Positions 1-8,589 of a DNA stretch of 64,000 bases are shown here, in pieces. The position numbers were made by a program, and so were the translations under genes. Origin of the DNA: Stutzerimonas stutzeri (GTDB lineage Bacteria > Pseudomonadota > Gammaproteobacteria > Pseudomonadales > Pseudomonadaceae); the NCBI RefSeq assembly GCF_024448955.1, contig NZ_JAMOIH010000004.1, positions 124,001 to 188,000 of the forward strand, read 5' to 3'. Below the pieces are notes generated by a model. The model saw nothing but the letters and a program-made list of their open reading frames with translations. It did no database searches and was not told where the DNA came from. Numbering within the stretch: the stretch's first letter is position 1; the number at the start of each line of letters is the position of its first letter.

Positions 1-1
1 A

Positions 2-913
2 CGGGTTGAGTTTCGTGGCCTTGACGTCTACAGCCTCGGCTCTTCGATCCGTGAGGTGCTCGACTACCTCGATCGCGTCGACCCGCAGGCAGCCAGCGCT
101 GCACGCACCCGCTACGGTTGCCTCAGCCCTTGGCACGAAGAGCCGGCGATCTATGGCCACAACGTCATGCTCGGCCAGCCCTCCTGTGAAGACGCGGTGG
201 TAGAGCAATTGAGCGCATTGCTCGATCAACGTCTGGAGTACCTGGAAAAAGACGGCGGCAGCTTCTTCAATGCCGAGCAGAATGCCCGCGTCGTGCTCGC
301 GGCGGAGCAGTATTACCGGGCCATGTATCAAGGCTCGGCGAACTCCTGGAATCTGCGCGACCGGCACATGTTCGACACCTTGCGCGCGTTGCTGGAGCAT
401 CGCGGCGATGGCGCCAAAGCCATCGTCTGGGCGCACAACTCGCATATCGGTAACGCCGCAGCGACCTCGATGGGCTGGGGCGGTGAGTTCAACATTGGCG
501 AGCTGTGCCGTACCGCTTTCGGTCGCGATGCGGTACTGATCGGCATGGCCACCGACCGCGGCGAGGTGGCGGCGGCGGACAACTGGGACGAGCCGATGCA
601 AATCAAGCAGGTCCGCCCGTCTCGCCCGGACAGCTGGGAGCAGATGTTCCTGCGTACCGGCATCGCCGCGTCACTGACCAGCTGGCGCGACAACGCGCAA
701 CTGCGCCAGACGCTGGCCACGCCGCGCCTGGAGCGGGCCATCGGCGTCATCTACCGCCCGGCTACAGAGCGGCAGAGCCATTATTTCCAGGCCATACTGT
801 CTGAACAGTTCGACGCCTTGATCTGGCTGGAACAGACCCGTGCGGTCACGCCGATAGGTCCGCAGCAGATCGACGAAGAAATCGTTCCGGATACCTACCC
901 GTTCGGAGAATGA
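2..913 (+). CDS. Erythromycin esterase family protein (C-terminal part, truncated by window edge)
   Basis: The reading frame is open from base 2, and a GTG at 56 is internal to recognisable family sequence (GLDVYSLGSSIREVL then DYLDRVDP), so the true start lies left of the window. The family (EreA/EreB-like, also found in Rv2030c-type proteins) contains hydrolases that open macrolide lactones, but most chromosomal members have unknown substrates. Visible motifs are the conserved block KAIVWAHNSHIGNA (about residues 135-150 of the visible part) and the MGWGGEFNIGE segment that follows. The stop TGA at 911-913 is 3 bp before the ATG of a phosphoribosyltransferase gene, so the two are probably co-translated. 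In some actinobacteria the same two domains are fused in one protein, which supports a shared job, though which one is unknown. Macrolide resistance should not be assumed. Confidence 0.85.
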   Translation, partial: RVEFRGLDVYSLGSSIREVLDYLDRVDPQAASAARTRYGCLSPWHEEPAIYGHNVMLGQPSCEDAVVEQLSALLDQRLEYLEKDGGSFFNAEQNARVVLAAEQYYRAMYQGSANSWNLRDRHMFDTLRALLEHRGDGAKAIVWAHNSHIGNAAATSMGWGGEFNIGELCRTAFGRDAVLIGMATDRGEVAAADNWDEPMQIKQVRPSRPDSWEQMFLRTGIAASLTSWRDNAQLRQTLATPRLERAIGVIYRPATERQSHYFQAILSEQFDALIWLEQTRAVTPIGPQQIDEEIVPDTYPFGE

Positions 914-916
914 GTC

Positions 917-1606
917 ATGCGTGCGTTCATTCCTGATTCCCATCTGTTTCGCGACCGCGTCCATGCCGGACAGGAGCTGGCCGAGGCCTTGCAGCACCTG
1001 GCCGACTCGAACCCAATAGTGCTCGCGTTACCGCGTGGCGGCGTGCTCGTGGCGTTCGAGGTAGCGTGCGGTCTCAAGGCGCGTCTCGATCTGGTACTGG
1101 TGCGCAAGATCGGCGCACCGGGCAACGAGGAGCTGGCGCTTGGCGCGGTGATCGATGGTGCCGAGCCGAAATGGGTGATCAACCAGGAACTGTTCAACCA
1201 GATCGCACCGCCACCGAACTGGTTCGAGGAAGAAATGGGACGTCAGTTGGCCGAACTGGAACGGCGCCGTCAACGCTACTGTGGAGGGCGCCCCGCACCG
1301 CTGCTTGGCGGTCGCTGCGTCATCGTGATCGACGATGGCGTCGCCACGGGTGCGACCGTCAGAGCCGCATTGAAGGGATTGAAACAGGCGAATCCCAGCC
1401 GGATTGTGCTGGCTATCCCGGTGGGCCCACGTGAGGAAATCGAAATGCTGAGAACGGAGGTCGACGAGCTGGTATGCCTGGCCATGCCCGAGCCGTTCAT
1501 TGGCGTGGGTCGTCATTATGGTGATTTCACGCAGACAAGCGACGAGCAGGTCATCGACCTGCTTGAGCGCGCCCAAGGGCTGGCGGCGAATACCGCAGCG
1601 GATTGA
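917..1606 (+). CDS. Phosphoribosyltransferase family protein
   Basis: This 229-residue protein has a type I phosphoribosyltransferase fold. The PRPP-binding signature is clear (VIVIDDGVATGATVRAAL, about residues 135-152), preceded by the N-terminal strand NPIVLALPRGGVLVAFEVA and the loop VRKIGAPGNEELALGAV, both typical of the stand-alone family that pairs with erythromycin-esterase-like proteins. The start ATG has a Shine-Dalgarno-like GGAG 8 bp upstream, inside the end of the preceding gene, so translation is probably coupled. The substrate base or acceptor is not predictable; this is not a classical salvage enzyme such as Apt or Hpt. No rho-independent terminator is visible; family-A hairpin repeats begin directly after the stop. 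Confidence 0.85.
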   Translation: MRAFIPDSHLFRDRVHAGQELAEALQHLADSNPIVLALPRGGVLVAFEVACGLKARLDLVLVRKIGAPGNEELALGAVIDGAEPKWVINQELFNQIAPPPNWFEEEMGRQLAELERRRQRYCGGRPAPLLGGRCVIVIDDGVATGATVRAALKGLKQANPSRIVLAIPVGPREEIEMLRTEVDELVCLAMPEPFIGVGRHYGDFTQTSDEQVIDLLERAQGLAANTAAD

Positions 1607-1610
1607 TCGT

Positions 1611-1774
1611 ACGGCCGAACGTGTTCGGCCTCGTGCCGCGGCTGGCGGAATGAATCGGCCCTACAAATCCTGGTTCAGCCTGACACCAGAACAAACCCAG
1701 CACCGGGCGCGCCCCATTCGTAGGGTCTAACTTGTTCGGCCTCGTGCCGCGGCGGCCGAATGAATTCGGCCCTA
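1611..1774. repeat. Two tandem copies of a dispersed hairpin repeat (family A)
   Basis: Copy one (about 1611-1664) and copy two (about 1720-1774) share the core TTCGGCCTCGTGCCGCGG and end in CGGCCCTA followed by an ATCC...TGGTTC tail, so the unit is duplicated in tandem. Each contains complementary arms of the type GGCCGAA...TTCGGCC. Related elements occur at 51311-51364 and 58245-58303. They look like non-autonomous REP/BIME-type intergenic repeats; their mobility mechanism is not evident. Confidence 0.7.
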
Positions 1775-1794
1775 AATCCCTGGTTCTACTAGGC

Positions 1795-1944
1795 TCAAGC
1801 CACCGGCGCGGGTGGTGGCTGGTCCGGAATGGTCGGCTCACCAGGCTCACTTGGCAGATCCGGCACGCCGGGCTCTTCCGGATCGCCCGGTACACCGTTG
1901 GCCTCCAAGCCGAGCCTGTCGTCCAATTCGAAGATGTTTTCCAT
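1795..1944 (-). CDS. Tiny acidic, proline-rich protein (49 aa)
   Basis: A 49-codon frame starts at ATG 1944 with a near-perfect ribosome-binding site (AGGAGG, 8 bp upstream) and stops at TGA 1795. The product begins MENIFELDDRLGLEANG and continues as a low-complexity run rich in Pro, Glu, Asp and Gly, ending PPPAPVA. There is no signal peptide or membrane segment, so it should be a soluble, disordered, very acidic peptide. A second gene of the same type lies at 44716-44868. The strong ribosome-binding site is the main evidence that it is translated. I do not recognise a family and assign no function. Confidence 0.6.
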   Translation of the reverse strand: MENIFELDDRLGLEANGVPGDPEEPGVPDLPSEPGEPTIPDQPPPAPVA

Positions 1945-2082
1945 GTCGCTGTCCTCCTGCTGTAACCGGGATGGCTATAGCAGTAGAGGTCCCGCGGCTG
2001 GCATAAATCCGTCCTTCCGTCGGGCGGCACCAATCGGTCGCTGCGCGTTATTCGCAGCCGCCAGCTTGCGGCGATTAGCGCG

Positions 2083-2622
2083 TTACCACATCAAATCGTC
2101 GGGAATTTGATAAGCGGCGTAAGGATCGTCCGCATCCGGCGCCTCGGTCTGGATGTTGAGCTGCACGATGCGGCGCGGATCGCGCTCCTGGATCTTAAGC
2201 GCCGCCTCGCGCGGGATCACTTCGTAGCCGCCGCCATGACGAACGATGGCCAGCGAGCCGCTGGACAGCTTGTCGCGCATCAGCTTGTTCACCGACAGGC
2301 GCTTGACCTTCTTGTCGTCGACGAAGTTGTAGTAATCCTCGGTCGTCAGTTTGGGCAGGCGGCTGGTTTCGATCAGCTGTTTGATCTGCGCGGTACGCGC
2401 CTTCTGCTCGGCCTTTTGCTGCTGTTGACGGTTCAATTCCTGGTCGCGCGCAAGCTTTTCGGCCTGCGCCTTCAGCGCCGCCTCGCGTTGCGAGTCGTCC
2501 TTCTCGGCCTGGCCTTTCTTCACCAGACGCTGCTGTTTCTGCTGTTGTTTGCCGGCCTGCTTGACCTGCTTCTCATTGACCAGCCCGGCTTTGAGCAGCT
2601 GATCGCGAAGGGAAAGACTCAT
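2083..2622 (-). CDS. DUF2058 family protein (YaiL-like)
   Basis: This 179-residue protein begins MSLSLRDQLLKAGLVNEKQ, the hallmark N-terminus of DUF2058 (E. coli YaiL, described as a nucleoprotein/polynucleotide-associated protein). Residues about 20-90 form a long Lys/Gln/Glu-rich coiled coil (KQQQKQQRLVKKGQAEKDD and onward). The C-terminal domain (about 90-179) contains the conserved TTEDYYNFVDDKKVKRLSV segment. The biochemical function is not established. It lies downstream of mazG on the same strand, separated by about 120 bp that contains a family-B hairpin repeat, so read-through from mazG is possible but uncertain. Confidence 0.9.
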   Translation of the reverse strand: MSLSLRDQLLKAGLVNEKQVKQAGKQQQKQQRLVKKGQAEKDDSQREAALKAQAEKLARDQELNRQQQQKAEQKARTAQIKQLIETSRLPKLTTEDYYNFVDDKKVKRLSVNKLMRDKLSSGSLAIVRHGGGYEVIPREAALKIQERDPRRIVQLNIQTEAPDADDPYAAYQIPDDLMW

Positions 2623-2657
2623 GATTCGACTCGTCTCGTCGTGGATTCAAATTGGAC

Positions 2658-2726
2658 GTAGGGTGGATCAGGCTTCATCGATCCACCGCCGGATTGTGGT
2701 GGATGTGAAACGCGACATCCACCCTA
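2658..2726. repeat. Hairpin repeat (family B, GTAGGGTGGAT type)
   Basis: The segment starts GTAGGGTGGATCAGG, contains the complementary stretch GATCCACC, and ends GACATCCACCCTA, so its ends are inverted copies of each other. The same unit recurs at 3618-3739 and 26126-26224. It is non-coding, lies between DUF2058 and mazG, and resembles the short palindromic intergenic repeats common in Pseudomonas. Confidence 0.7.
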
Positions 2727-2744
2727 TTGAAAAGTCACTCGCGG

Positions 2745-3575
2745 CTAACCGCAGGAAGGCGACTGCTCGGCTTTCTTGGCTTCGCCCCAAAGCGCGTCGA
2801 GCTCATCCAGGCCGCACTCCTCGATGGGCCGACCGGCATCGTGCAAGGCCTGCTCAATGAAGCGGAAGCGCCGCTCGAACTTGCGATTGGCCGCACGCAG
2901 GGCATTCTCGGGATCGACCTTGAGGTGGCGCGCCAGATTGACCGTCACAAACAGCAGGTCGCCGATCTCTTCGGCAATGGCCTCGGGATCGTTCTCGCTC
3001 ATGGCTTCGAGCACTTCGTCCAGCTCCTCACGCACCTTGTCCACCACCGGCAGTGCATCGGGCCAGTCGAAACCGACCTGGGCCGTGCGCTTCTGCAGTT
3101 TGGCGGCACGGCTCAGCGCCGGCAGCGCGCCGGGTACGTCGTCGAGCAACGACAGCTGCTCCGGCTCGGCCGCTTTCTCGGCGCGCTCCTCGGCCTTGAT
3201 CTCCTCCCAGCGATGCTTGATCGCCGCCTCGTCGAGGCGCGGCAGCTCGGGGGACCCATACAGATCGCCGTCGGGAAACACATGGGGATGGCGGCGGATC
3301 AGCTTGCGGGTGATGGCATCGACCACCGTGGCGAACTCGAACCGCTCCTCTTCCTTCGCCAGCTGGCTGTAATAGACGACCTGAAACAGCAGATCGCCCA
3401 GCTCGCCGGGCAGATGATCGAAGTCACCGCTCTCGATGGCATCAGCCACCTCGTAAGCTTCTTCGAGCGTATGCGGCACGATGCTGGCGTAGTCCTGCTG
3501 CAAGTCCCACGGGCAGCCATGCTGCGGATCACGCAGCCGAGCCATCAGATGCAGCAGGTCGTTGAGCTGGTACAT
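2745..3575 (-). CDS. mazG: Nucleoside triphosphate pyrophosphohydrolase MazG
   Basis: MazG hydrolyses (d)NTPs to the monophosphate and pyrophosphate. I chose ATG 3575 (MYQLNDLLHLMARLRDP) because GAGG sits 5 bp upstream and the family conventionally starts here; an upstream ATG at 3638 would add 21 residues translated from the flanking repeat. The protein is 276 aa with two MazG domains: the first contains CPWDLQQDYAS and the metal-binding helices HTLEEAYEVADAIE and GELGDLLFQVVYYS (about residues 20-75), the second AIAEEIGDLLFVTVNLARH (about 205-225). It lies directly downstream of relA, as in P. aeruginosa; in E. coli MazG is linked to nutritional stress and ppGpp, so the neighbourhood fits. 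Confidence 0.95.
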   Translation of the reverse strand: MYQLNDLLHLMARLRDPQHGCPWDLQQDYASIVPHTLEEAYEVADAIESGDFDHLPGELGDLLFQVVYYSQLAKEEERFEFATVVDAITRKLIRRHPHVFPDGDLYGSPELPRLDEAAIKHRWEEIKAEERAEKAAEPEQLSLLDDVPGALPALSRAAKLQKRTAQVGFDWPDALPVVDKVREELDEVLEAMSENDPEAIAEEIGDLLFVTVNLARHLKVDPENALRAANRKFERRFRFIEQALHDAGRPIEECGLDELDALWGEAKKAEQSPSCG

Positions 3576-3617
3576 GTATTCCTCGGTGAAAGCTGGGAGA
3601 TCGAAGTTGGGGCCAAT

Positions 3618-3739
3618 GTAGGGTGGCTGACACTTCACCCATCCATCGGCGCCTCATCATGGTGGATGTAAAAAAGCGACATCCACCCTACGGAGTCAGG
3701 TCAATTGTAGGGTGGATGACGCTTCACCCATCCACCGTG
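3618..3739. repeat. Hairpin repeats (family B), two adjacent copies
   Basis: The first copy (about 3618-3691) runs from GTAGGGTGGCTGACACTTC to GCGACATCCACCCTACGG. The second, shorter copy (about 3707-3739) reads TGTAGGGTGGATGACGC and then ACCCATCCACC. Both have self-complementary arms. They fill the mazG-relA gap and probably affect only transcript structure. Confidence 0.7.
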
Positions 3740-3770
3740 ACGCGACCGGCGACGCCCCCGGCCTTGTGCC

Positions 3771-6017
3771 TTACGTAGCTCTTTGGCGCTTCGCCTCGAT
3801 AATATTCGGCAGCTGCGATACCCGTCCCAGCAACCGCCCCAGCGCACCCAGCCCCGGGATTTCAATGGTCAGTGTCATCAGCGCCGTGCTGTCTTCCTTG
3901 TTCGAGCGGGTATTGACGGCCAGTACGTTGATTCGCTCGTTCAGCAGCACCTGCGAGACATCGCGCAGTAGGCCGGCACGGTCGTAGGCACGGATGATGA
4001 TATCCACCGGGTAGGTTTTCTCCGGGATCGGACCCCAGCTGACCTGGATGATCCGCTCCGGCTCGCGCCCGGCCAATTGCAGCACCGAAGCACAATCCTG
4101 ACGGTGAATGCTGACCCCACGACCGACCGTGATGTAGCCGACGATGGGGTCGCCCGGCAGCGGCTGGCAGCAGCCGGCCATCTGTGTGAGCAGGTTGCCG
4201 ACGCCCTGGATCTGTACGTCGCCACGTTTGCCGGGCTTGGTGCTGGTGGGACGGCGAGGGATGAGTTCGAGCTGATCGGCGGCGTGGCCATCCGGCTCCA
4301 CCAACTGCTGCGCGTGATTGACCAACTGAGCCAGACGCAGATCGCCAGCGCCGAGGGCGGCGAACATATCTTCGGCGCTCTTCAGGTTGGCCTTTTCCGC
4401 CACCTTGTCGAAATCCACCGGCGGCAGGTCGAGACGGCCCAGTTCGCGTTCGAGCAATGCCTTGCCCGCCGCAACGTTCTGGTCGCGGGCTTGCAGCTTG
4501 AACCAATGGACAATCTTCGCCCGCGAGCGCGAGGTGGTGATGTAGCCCAGGTTCGGGTTCAGCCAGTCGCGGCTCGGCGAGCCCTGCTTGCTGGTGATGA
4601 TTTCCACCTGCTCGCCGGTCTGCAGGCTGTAGTTGAGTGGCACGATGCGCCCGTTGATCTTGGCGCCGCGGCAGTTGTGGCCTATTTCGGTGTGTACGCG
4701 ATAGGCGAAATCCAGCGGCGTGGCACCCTTGGGCAGGTCGATGGCATGACCATCCGGGGTAAACACATAGACCCTGTCCGGTTCGATATCCACGCGCAAC
4801 TGATCGGCCAGACCGCCGATATCGCCCAGTTCCTCGTGCCATTCGAGCACCTGCCGCAGCCAGGCGATCTTTTCTTCGTAGTGGTTGGAACTGGAGTTGA
4901 CGTCCGTACCCTTGTAGCGCCAGTGGGCGCAAACCCCCAACTCCGCCTCCTCGTGCATGGCCACGGTACGGATCTGCACCTCCAACACCTTGCCCTCTGG
5001 GCCGAGCACAGCGGTGTGCAGCGAGCGGTAGCCGTTCTCCTTGGGGTTGGCGATGTAGTCGTCAAATTCCTTGGGAATATGCCGCCAGAGGGTATGCACG
5101 ATACCCAGCGCGGTGTAGCAGTCGCGAATTTCTGGCACCAGCACCCGTACGGCGCGAACGTCGTAGATCTGGCTGAATTGCAGGCCCTTCTTCTGCATCT
5201 TCCGCCAGATGGAATAGATGTGCTTGGCGCGGCCATCGATTTCCGGGTTGATACCGGCGGCGTTCAGTTCGTCCTGCAACTGCTGAACCACGTTATCGAT
5301 GTACTGCTCGCGGTCCAGGCGGCGCTCATGCAGCAACTGGGCGATCTGCTTGTACTGCTCAGGCTCGAGATAGCGGAAGGACAGGTCCTCCAGCTCCCAT
5401 TTGATATGACCGATGCCCAGGCGATGCGCCAACGGCGCGTAGATGTCGAACACTTCGCGGGCGACACGATGGCGCTTGTCATCGTCGGCGTTCTTCACCG
5501 CGCGGATGGCGCAGGTCCGCTCGGCCAGTTTGATCAGCGCGACGCGCACGTCGTCGACCATGGCCACCAGCATCTTGCGCAGGTTTTCCACCTGGGTCTG
5601 AGTGCCCAGCACCAGCGACTCGCGCGGGTTGAGGCTGGCGCTGATAGCAGCCATACGCAGCACGCCTTCGATCAGCTTGGCCACCACCGGGCCGAACTGC
5701 TGATGCACCTCCGCCAGCTGGATCTTGCCTTCACGCACGCCGCGGTAGATCACCGCGGCCACCAGGCTGTCCTGATCGAGCTTGAGATCAGCAAGTATCT
5801 CTGCGATTTCCAGACCTGCCAGGTAACTGGAGGTGCCTTCGCTCCACAGATTCTGTGCCGCATTGGCCTGCTGCTCCGCCGCTCGGGCGAATTCGCAGGC
5901 CTGCTTGAGTGCGTCGCGGTCGAGTGCCGGGTCCAACCCGAGCACATGATCGAGCCAGCCTTCGAGGTTGATGCTGCCGTCGGTGTTGATCGGCTGAAGC
6001 GCTCTGACCTGGACCAT
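3771..6017 (-). CDS. relA: GTP pyrophosphokinase RelA ((p)ppGpp synthetase I)
   Basis: RelA makes (p)ppGpp from ATP and GTP/GDP on ribosomes stalled with uncharged tRNA. The 748-residue protein starts MVQVRALQPINTDG after GGGAAGG, 7 bp upstream. Domain order: degenerate HD hydrolase-like domain (about 50-200; the catalytic HD pair is absent, and FDIYAPLAHRLGIGHIKWEL is present), synthetase domain (about 240-360) with KEFDDYIANPK, i.e. the acidic E-x-D-D motif that marks synthesis-only RelA rather than SpoT, then TGS (VYVFTPDGHAIDLPKGATPL), a zinc-finger-like Cys region (GCCQPLPGD) and a C-terminal ACT domain (DIIIRAYDRAGLLRDVSQ). Same-strand neighbours are rlmD upstream and mazG downstream, the conserved Pseudomonas order. 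Confidence 0.98.
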   Translation of the reverse strand: MVQVRALQPINTDGSINLEGWLDHVLGLDPALDRDALKQACEFARAAEQQANAAQNLWSEGTSSYLAGLEIAEILADLKLDQDSLVAAVIYRGVREGKIQLAEVHQQFGPVVAKLIEGVLRMAAISASLNPRESLVLGTQTQVENLRKMLVAMVDDVRVALIKLAERTCAIRAVKNADDDKRHRVAREVFDIYAPLAHRLGIGHIKWELEDLSFRYLEPEQYKQIAQLLHERRLDREQYIDNVVQQLQDELNAAGINPEIDGRAKHIYSIWRKMQKKGLQFSQIYDVRAVRVLVPEIRDCYTALGIVHTLWRHIPKEFDDYIANPKENGYRSLHTAVLGPEGKVLEVQIRTVAMHEEAELGVCAHWRYKGTDVNSSSNHYEEKIAWLRQVLEWHEELGDIGGLADQLRVDIEPDRVYVFTPDGHAIDLPKGATPLDFAYRVHTEIGHNCRGAKINGRIVPLNYSLQTGEQVEIITSKQGSPSRDWLNPNLGYITTSRSRAKIVHWFKLQARDQNVAAGKALLERELGRLDLPPVDFDKVAEKANLKSAEDMFAALGAGDLRLAQLVNHAQQLVEPDGHAADQLELIPRRPTSTKPGKRGDVQIQGVGNLLTQMAGCCQPLPGDPIVGYITVGRGVSIHRQDCASVLQLAGREPERIIQVSWGPIPEKTYPVDIIIRAYDRAGLLRDVSQVLLNERINVLAVNTRSNKEDSTALMTLTIEIPGLGALGRLLGRVSQLPNIIEAKRQRAT

Positions 6018-6117
6018 CTATTTACCTTCCCTCTACGCAGTATTTGCGTCGAATACGCCGACTTTCTGGGAGTCGGTCGGTTGAACCACAGGCCGTTTGC
6101 CTGTCAAAAATCTGCTG

Positions 6118-7473
6118 CTATGGCGAACGCTCGAAGAGCGCCATGGCCTCGACGTGCGCCGTTTGCGGAAACATGTCCAGCACGCCGGCTCGCTTGAGCT
6201 GATAGCCCTGGCGAACCAACTCGGCGGCATCGCGTGCCAGCGTCGCAGGGTTGCACGAAACATAAACCACGCGCCGTGCGCCTAAAGTCGTCATTTGCCG
6301 AACGATTTCGAACGCGCCGTCACGCGGCGGGTCCAGCAACACGGCCGCGAAACCCTCTTTGGCCCACTGCGCTTCGACAAGCGGCTTCGACAGGTCCGCC
6401 TGATAAAAGTGCGCATTGACCAGACCGTTGTGCGCCGCATTGGTGCGGGCGCGCTCGACCATCTCGGCAACACCCTCGACCGCCACCACCTGCGCTCCGT
6501 TACGCGCCAACGGCAAGGCGAAGTTGCCCAACCCGCAGAACAGATCCAGCACCCGCTCACCCGTTTCCGGCGCCAGCCATTCCAAGGCCTGCGCCACCAT
6601 CGCCTCGTTCACCGGCGCGTTGACCTGAACGAAATCGCCTGGTCTCCAGGCCAGCTCCAGATCCCAGGCCGGCAATCGGTAACCCAACGCATACGTATGT
6701 TCCAGCGGCTGCGGCTGACCTTGGCCCTGCAACCAGAGCTGTACGTCGTGTGCCTGGGCAAATGCCTTCAAGCGCTGCAGGTCCGTCTCTATCAGCACAG
6801 CGGTATGGCGCACCAGCACCGCTTCGGCGGTACCGCTAAACAGCTCCACATGACCGATCGCCTGCGGTTTATCCAGCTCATGCAACACCGCCAGCAACGC
6901 CGGCAGAATCGACTGCAAAGGCTGTACCAGCACGTGGCATTCACGAATGGAAACGATGTCCTGACTGGCGCTGGCGCGAAAGCCAACGTCCAGTCGTCTG
7001 GCCTTGTTGTCCCAGCGCACCGCCAGCCGGGCGCGACGACGATAGCCAAACTCCGGCCCGCTCAAGGGTGCCGCCCAGACCTGAGGTTCGATGCCGGCCA
7101 GCCGCGACAGCTGCTCGGCGAGACTGCGCTGCTTGAGTTCGAGCTGATCAGTCGCGCCCAGGTGCTGCAGGTTGCAACCACCGCAAACCCGCGCATGAGG
7201 GCACGGTTCTAAACGACGACGGGCGCTGGTGCTCAGCACCCGCTCGCTGCGGGCTTCGACTATCTGGCTACGCGCTGCCAGTACACGCGCCTCGACCTCT
7301 TCGTCGGGCAAGGCGCCTTCGACAAACCAGGTGCGACCGTCAACGAAGCCAATGCCGCGGCCGTCGTTGGCCAGGCGCTGAATGTTCAGCCGCTGCTTCT
7401 TACCGGTCGGGATCTGTGGTTTCTTCTCGCCACCACTGGGCTGGAAGCGCAAGCCTCCGCTGCGTTTGGCCAT
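6118..7473 (-). CDS. rlmD: 23S rRNA (uracil-1939-C5)-methyltransferase RlmD
   Basis: This is a 451-aa enzyme that methylates U1939 of 23S rRNA using S-adenosylmethionine. It has an N-terminal TRAM domain (about 20-75), a [4Fe-4S]-type cysteine cluster ([16 protein letters not shown], about 90-105), the SAM-binding motif [15 protein letters not shown] (about 310-325) and the catalytic cysteine motif [15 protein letters not shown] near the C-terminus. The length and the four-cysteine cluster distinguish it from TrmA. It sits between cysM (33 bp upstream) and relA (100 bp downstream) on the same strand. It was formerly called rumA or ygcA. Confidence 0.97.
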   Translation of the reverse strand: MAKRSGGLRFQPSGGEKKPQIPTGKKQRLNIQRLANDGRGIGFVDGRTWFVEGALPDEEVEARVLAARSQIVEARSERVLSTSARRRLEPCPHARVCGGCNLQHLGATDQLELKQRSLAEQLSRLAGIEPQVWAAPLSGPEFGYRRRARLAVRWDNKARRLDVGFRASASQDIVSIRECHVLVQPLQSILPALLAVLHELDKPQAIGHVELFSGTAEAVLVRHTAVLIETDLQRLKAFAQAHDVQLWLQGQGQPQPLEHTYALGYRLPAWDLELAWRPGDFVQVNAPVNEAMVAQALEWLAPETGERVLDLFCGLGNFALPLARNGAQVVAVEGVAEMVERARTNAAHNGLVNAHFYQADLSKPLVEAQWAKEGFAAVLLDPPRDGAFEIVRQMTTLGARRVVYVSCNPATLARDAAELVRQGYQLKRAGVLDMFPQTAHVEAMALFERSP

Positions 7474-7506
7474 CAGCGAATACCGCTCCGCGCGCGCACG
7501 TTCCGA

Positions 7507-8409
7507 TCAGTTGGGCTGGTCATAAACGCCCGTCGACAGGTAGCGGTCGCCACGGTCACAGATGATCGCGACAATTACCGCGTTCTCGACTTCCTGCGAC
7601 AGACGCAAGGCGGCAGCCACTGCACCGCCTGAGGATACGCCGCAGAAGATGCCCTCTTCGCGGGCCAGGCGCCGCATGACGTCTTCAGCCTCCGCCTGAG
7701 ACATGTCGACGACACGGTCCACACGCTCGGCCTGATAGATCTTCGGCAGGTACTCTTGCGGCCAGCGGCGAATACCGGGGATCGCCGCGCCTTCCATGGG
7801 CTGCAGGCCGATGATCTGGACGGCCTGGTTCTGCTCCTTGAGGTAGCGCGACACGCCCATGATGGTCCCGGTGGTGCCCATGGAGCTGACGAAATGAGTG
7901 ATGCCACCGCCGGTCTGCTGCCAGAGTTCCGGGCCGGTGCTGCTGTAATGCGCTTCGGGATTGTCGCCATTGGCGAACTGGTCGAGCACCTTGCCGCGGC
8001 CTTCGGCGGCCATCTTCACCGCCAGGTCACGGGCGCCCTCCATGCCCTCCTCCTTCGTCACTAGGATCAGCTCGGCGCCGTATGCCGTCATCGCCGCCTT
8101 GCGTTCGGCGCTGGAGTTGTCCGGCATGATCAGGATGAATTTGTAACCCTTGATCGCCGCCGCCATCGCCAATGCGATGCCGGTGTTGCCGGAGGTGGCT
8201 TCGATCAGCGTATCGCCGGGTTTGATATCACCGCGCGCTTCGGCGCGCGCAATCATCGACAATGCGGGGCGATCTTTCACCGAGCCCGCCGGATTGTTGC
8301 CTTCGAGCTTGACCAGAATGGTGTTGGAGGTTTCGCCAGGCAGCCGCTGCAGGCGAACCAGGGGGGTGTTGCCGACGCAATCGGCAATGGTCGGGTACTG
8401 AATTGTCAT
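7507..8409 (-). CDS. cysM: Cysteine synthase B (O-acetylserine sulfhydrylase) CysM
   Basis: CysM is a PLP enzyme that makes cysteine from O-acetylserine and sulfide or thiosulfate. The start ATG 8409 (MTIQYPTIADCVGNTPLVRL) matches the conserved N-terminus; an upstream in-frame start would add 39 residues without family similarity. The 300-aa product shows the PLP lysine in NNPAGSVKDRPALSMI, the substrate loop EATSGNTGIALAMAAAIKGY and the phosphate-binding loop SSMGTTGTIMG. GIFCGVSSGGAVAAAL is also conserved. The shorter CysM-type length and PAGSVKDR context separate it from CysK. It is the first gene of the cysM-rlmD-relA-mazG row and is divergent from ggt across about 180 bp. Confidence 0.97.
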   Translation of the reverse strand: MTIQYPTIADCVGNTPLVRLQRLPGETSNTILVKLEGNNPAGSVKDRPALSMIARAEARGDIKPGDTLIEATSGNTGIALAMAAAIKGYKFILIMPDNSSAERKAAMTAYGAELILVTKEEGMEGARDLAVKMAAEGRGKVLDQFANGDNPEAHYSSTGPELWQQTGGGITHFVSSMGTTGTIMGVSRYLKEQNQAVQIIGLQPMEGAAIPGIRRWPQEYLPKIYQAERVDRVVDMSQAEAEDVMRRLAREEGIFCGVSSGGAVAAALRLSQEVENAVIVAIICDRGDRYLSTGVYDQPN

Positions 8410-8589
8410 GGCGTCGATGAACCGAGCGGCATTTGGAAGGCGCACATGATACCGACAACCACCGGACACGGGCAGACCGCCCAGCTTAGCCAGCGCATAC
8501 CGCGATGAGCGAAACGCAGCGATCAAGCTTGGCAGATAGTTGTCAGTGGTCTAGCTCTATACCTATCGCCCTTCGTAAGGAACTCACTC

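Noticed and set aside
3573..3638. The longer mazG start at 3638
   Set aside because: The extra 21 residues are translated from the flanking family-B repeat, and a good ribosome-binding site precedes ATG 3575.
4077..6197. A 706-codon open frame on the plus strand opposite relA
   Set aside because: It is the antisense shadow of relA; high GC content leaves the complementary frame open. The protein has no recognisable domain, while relA on the other strand is complete.
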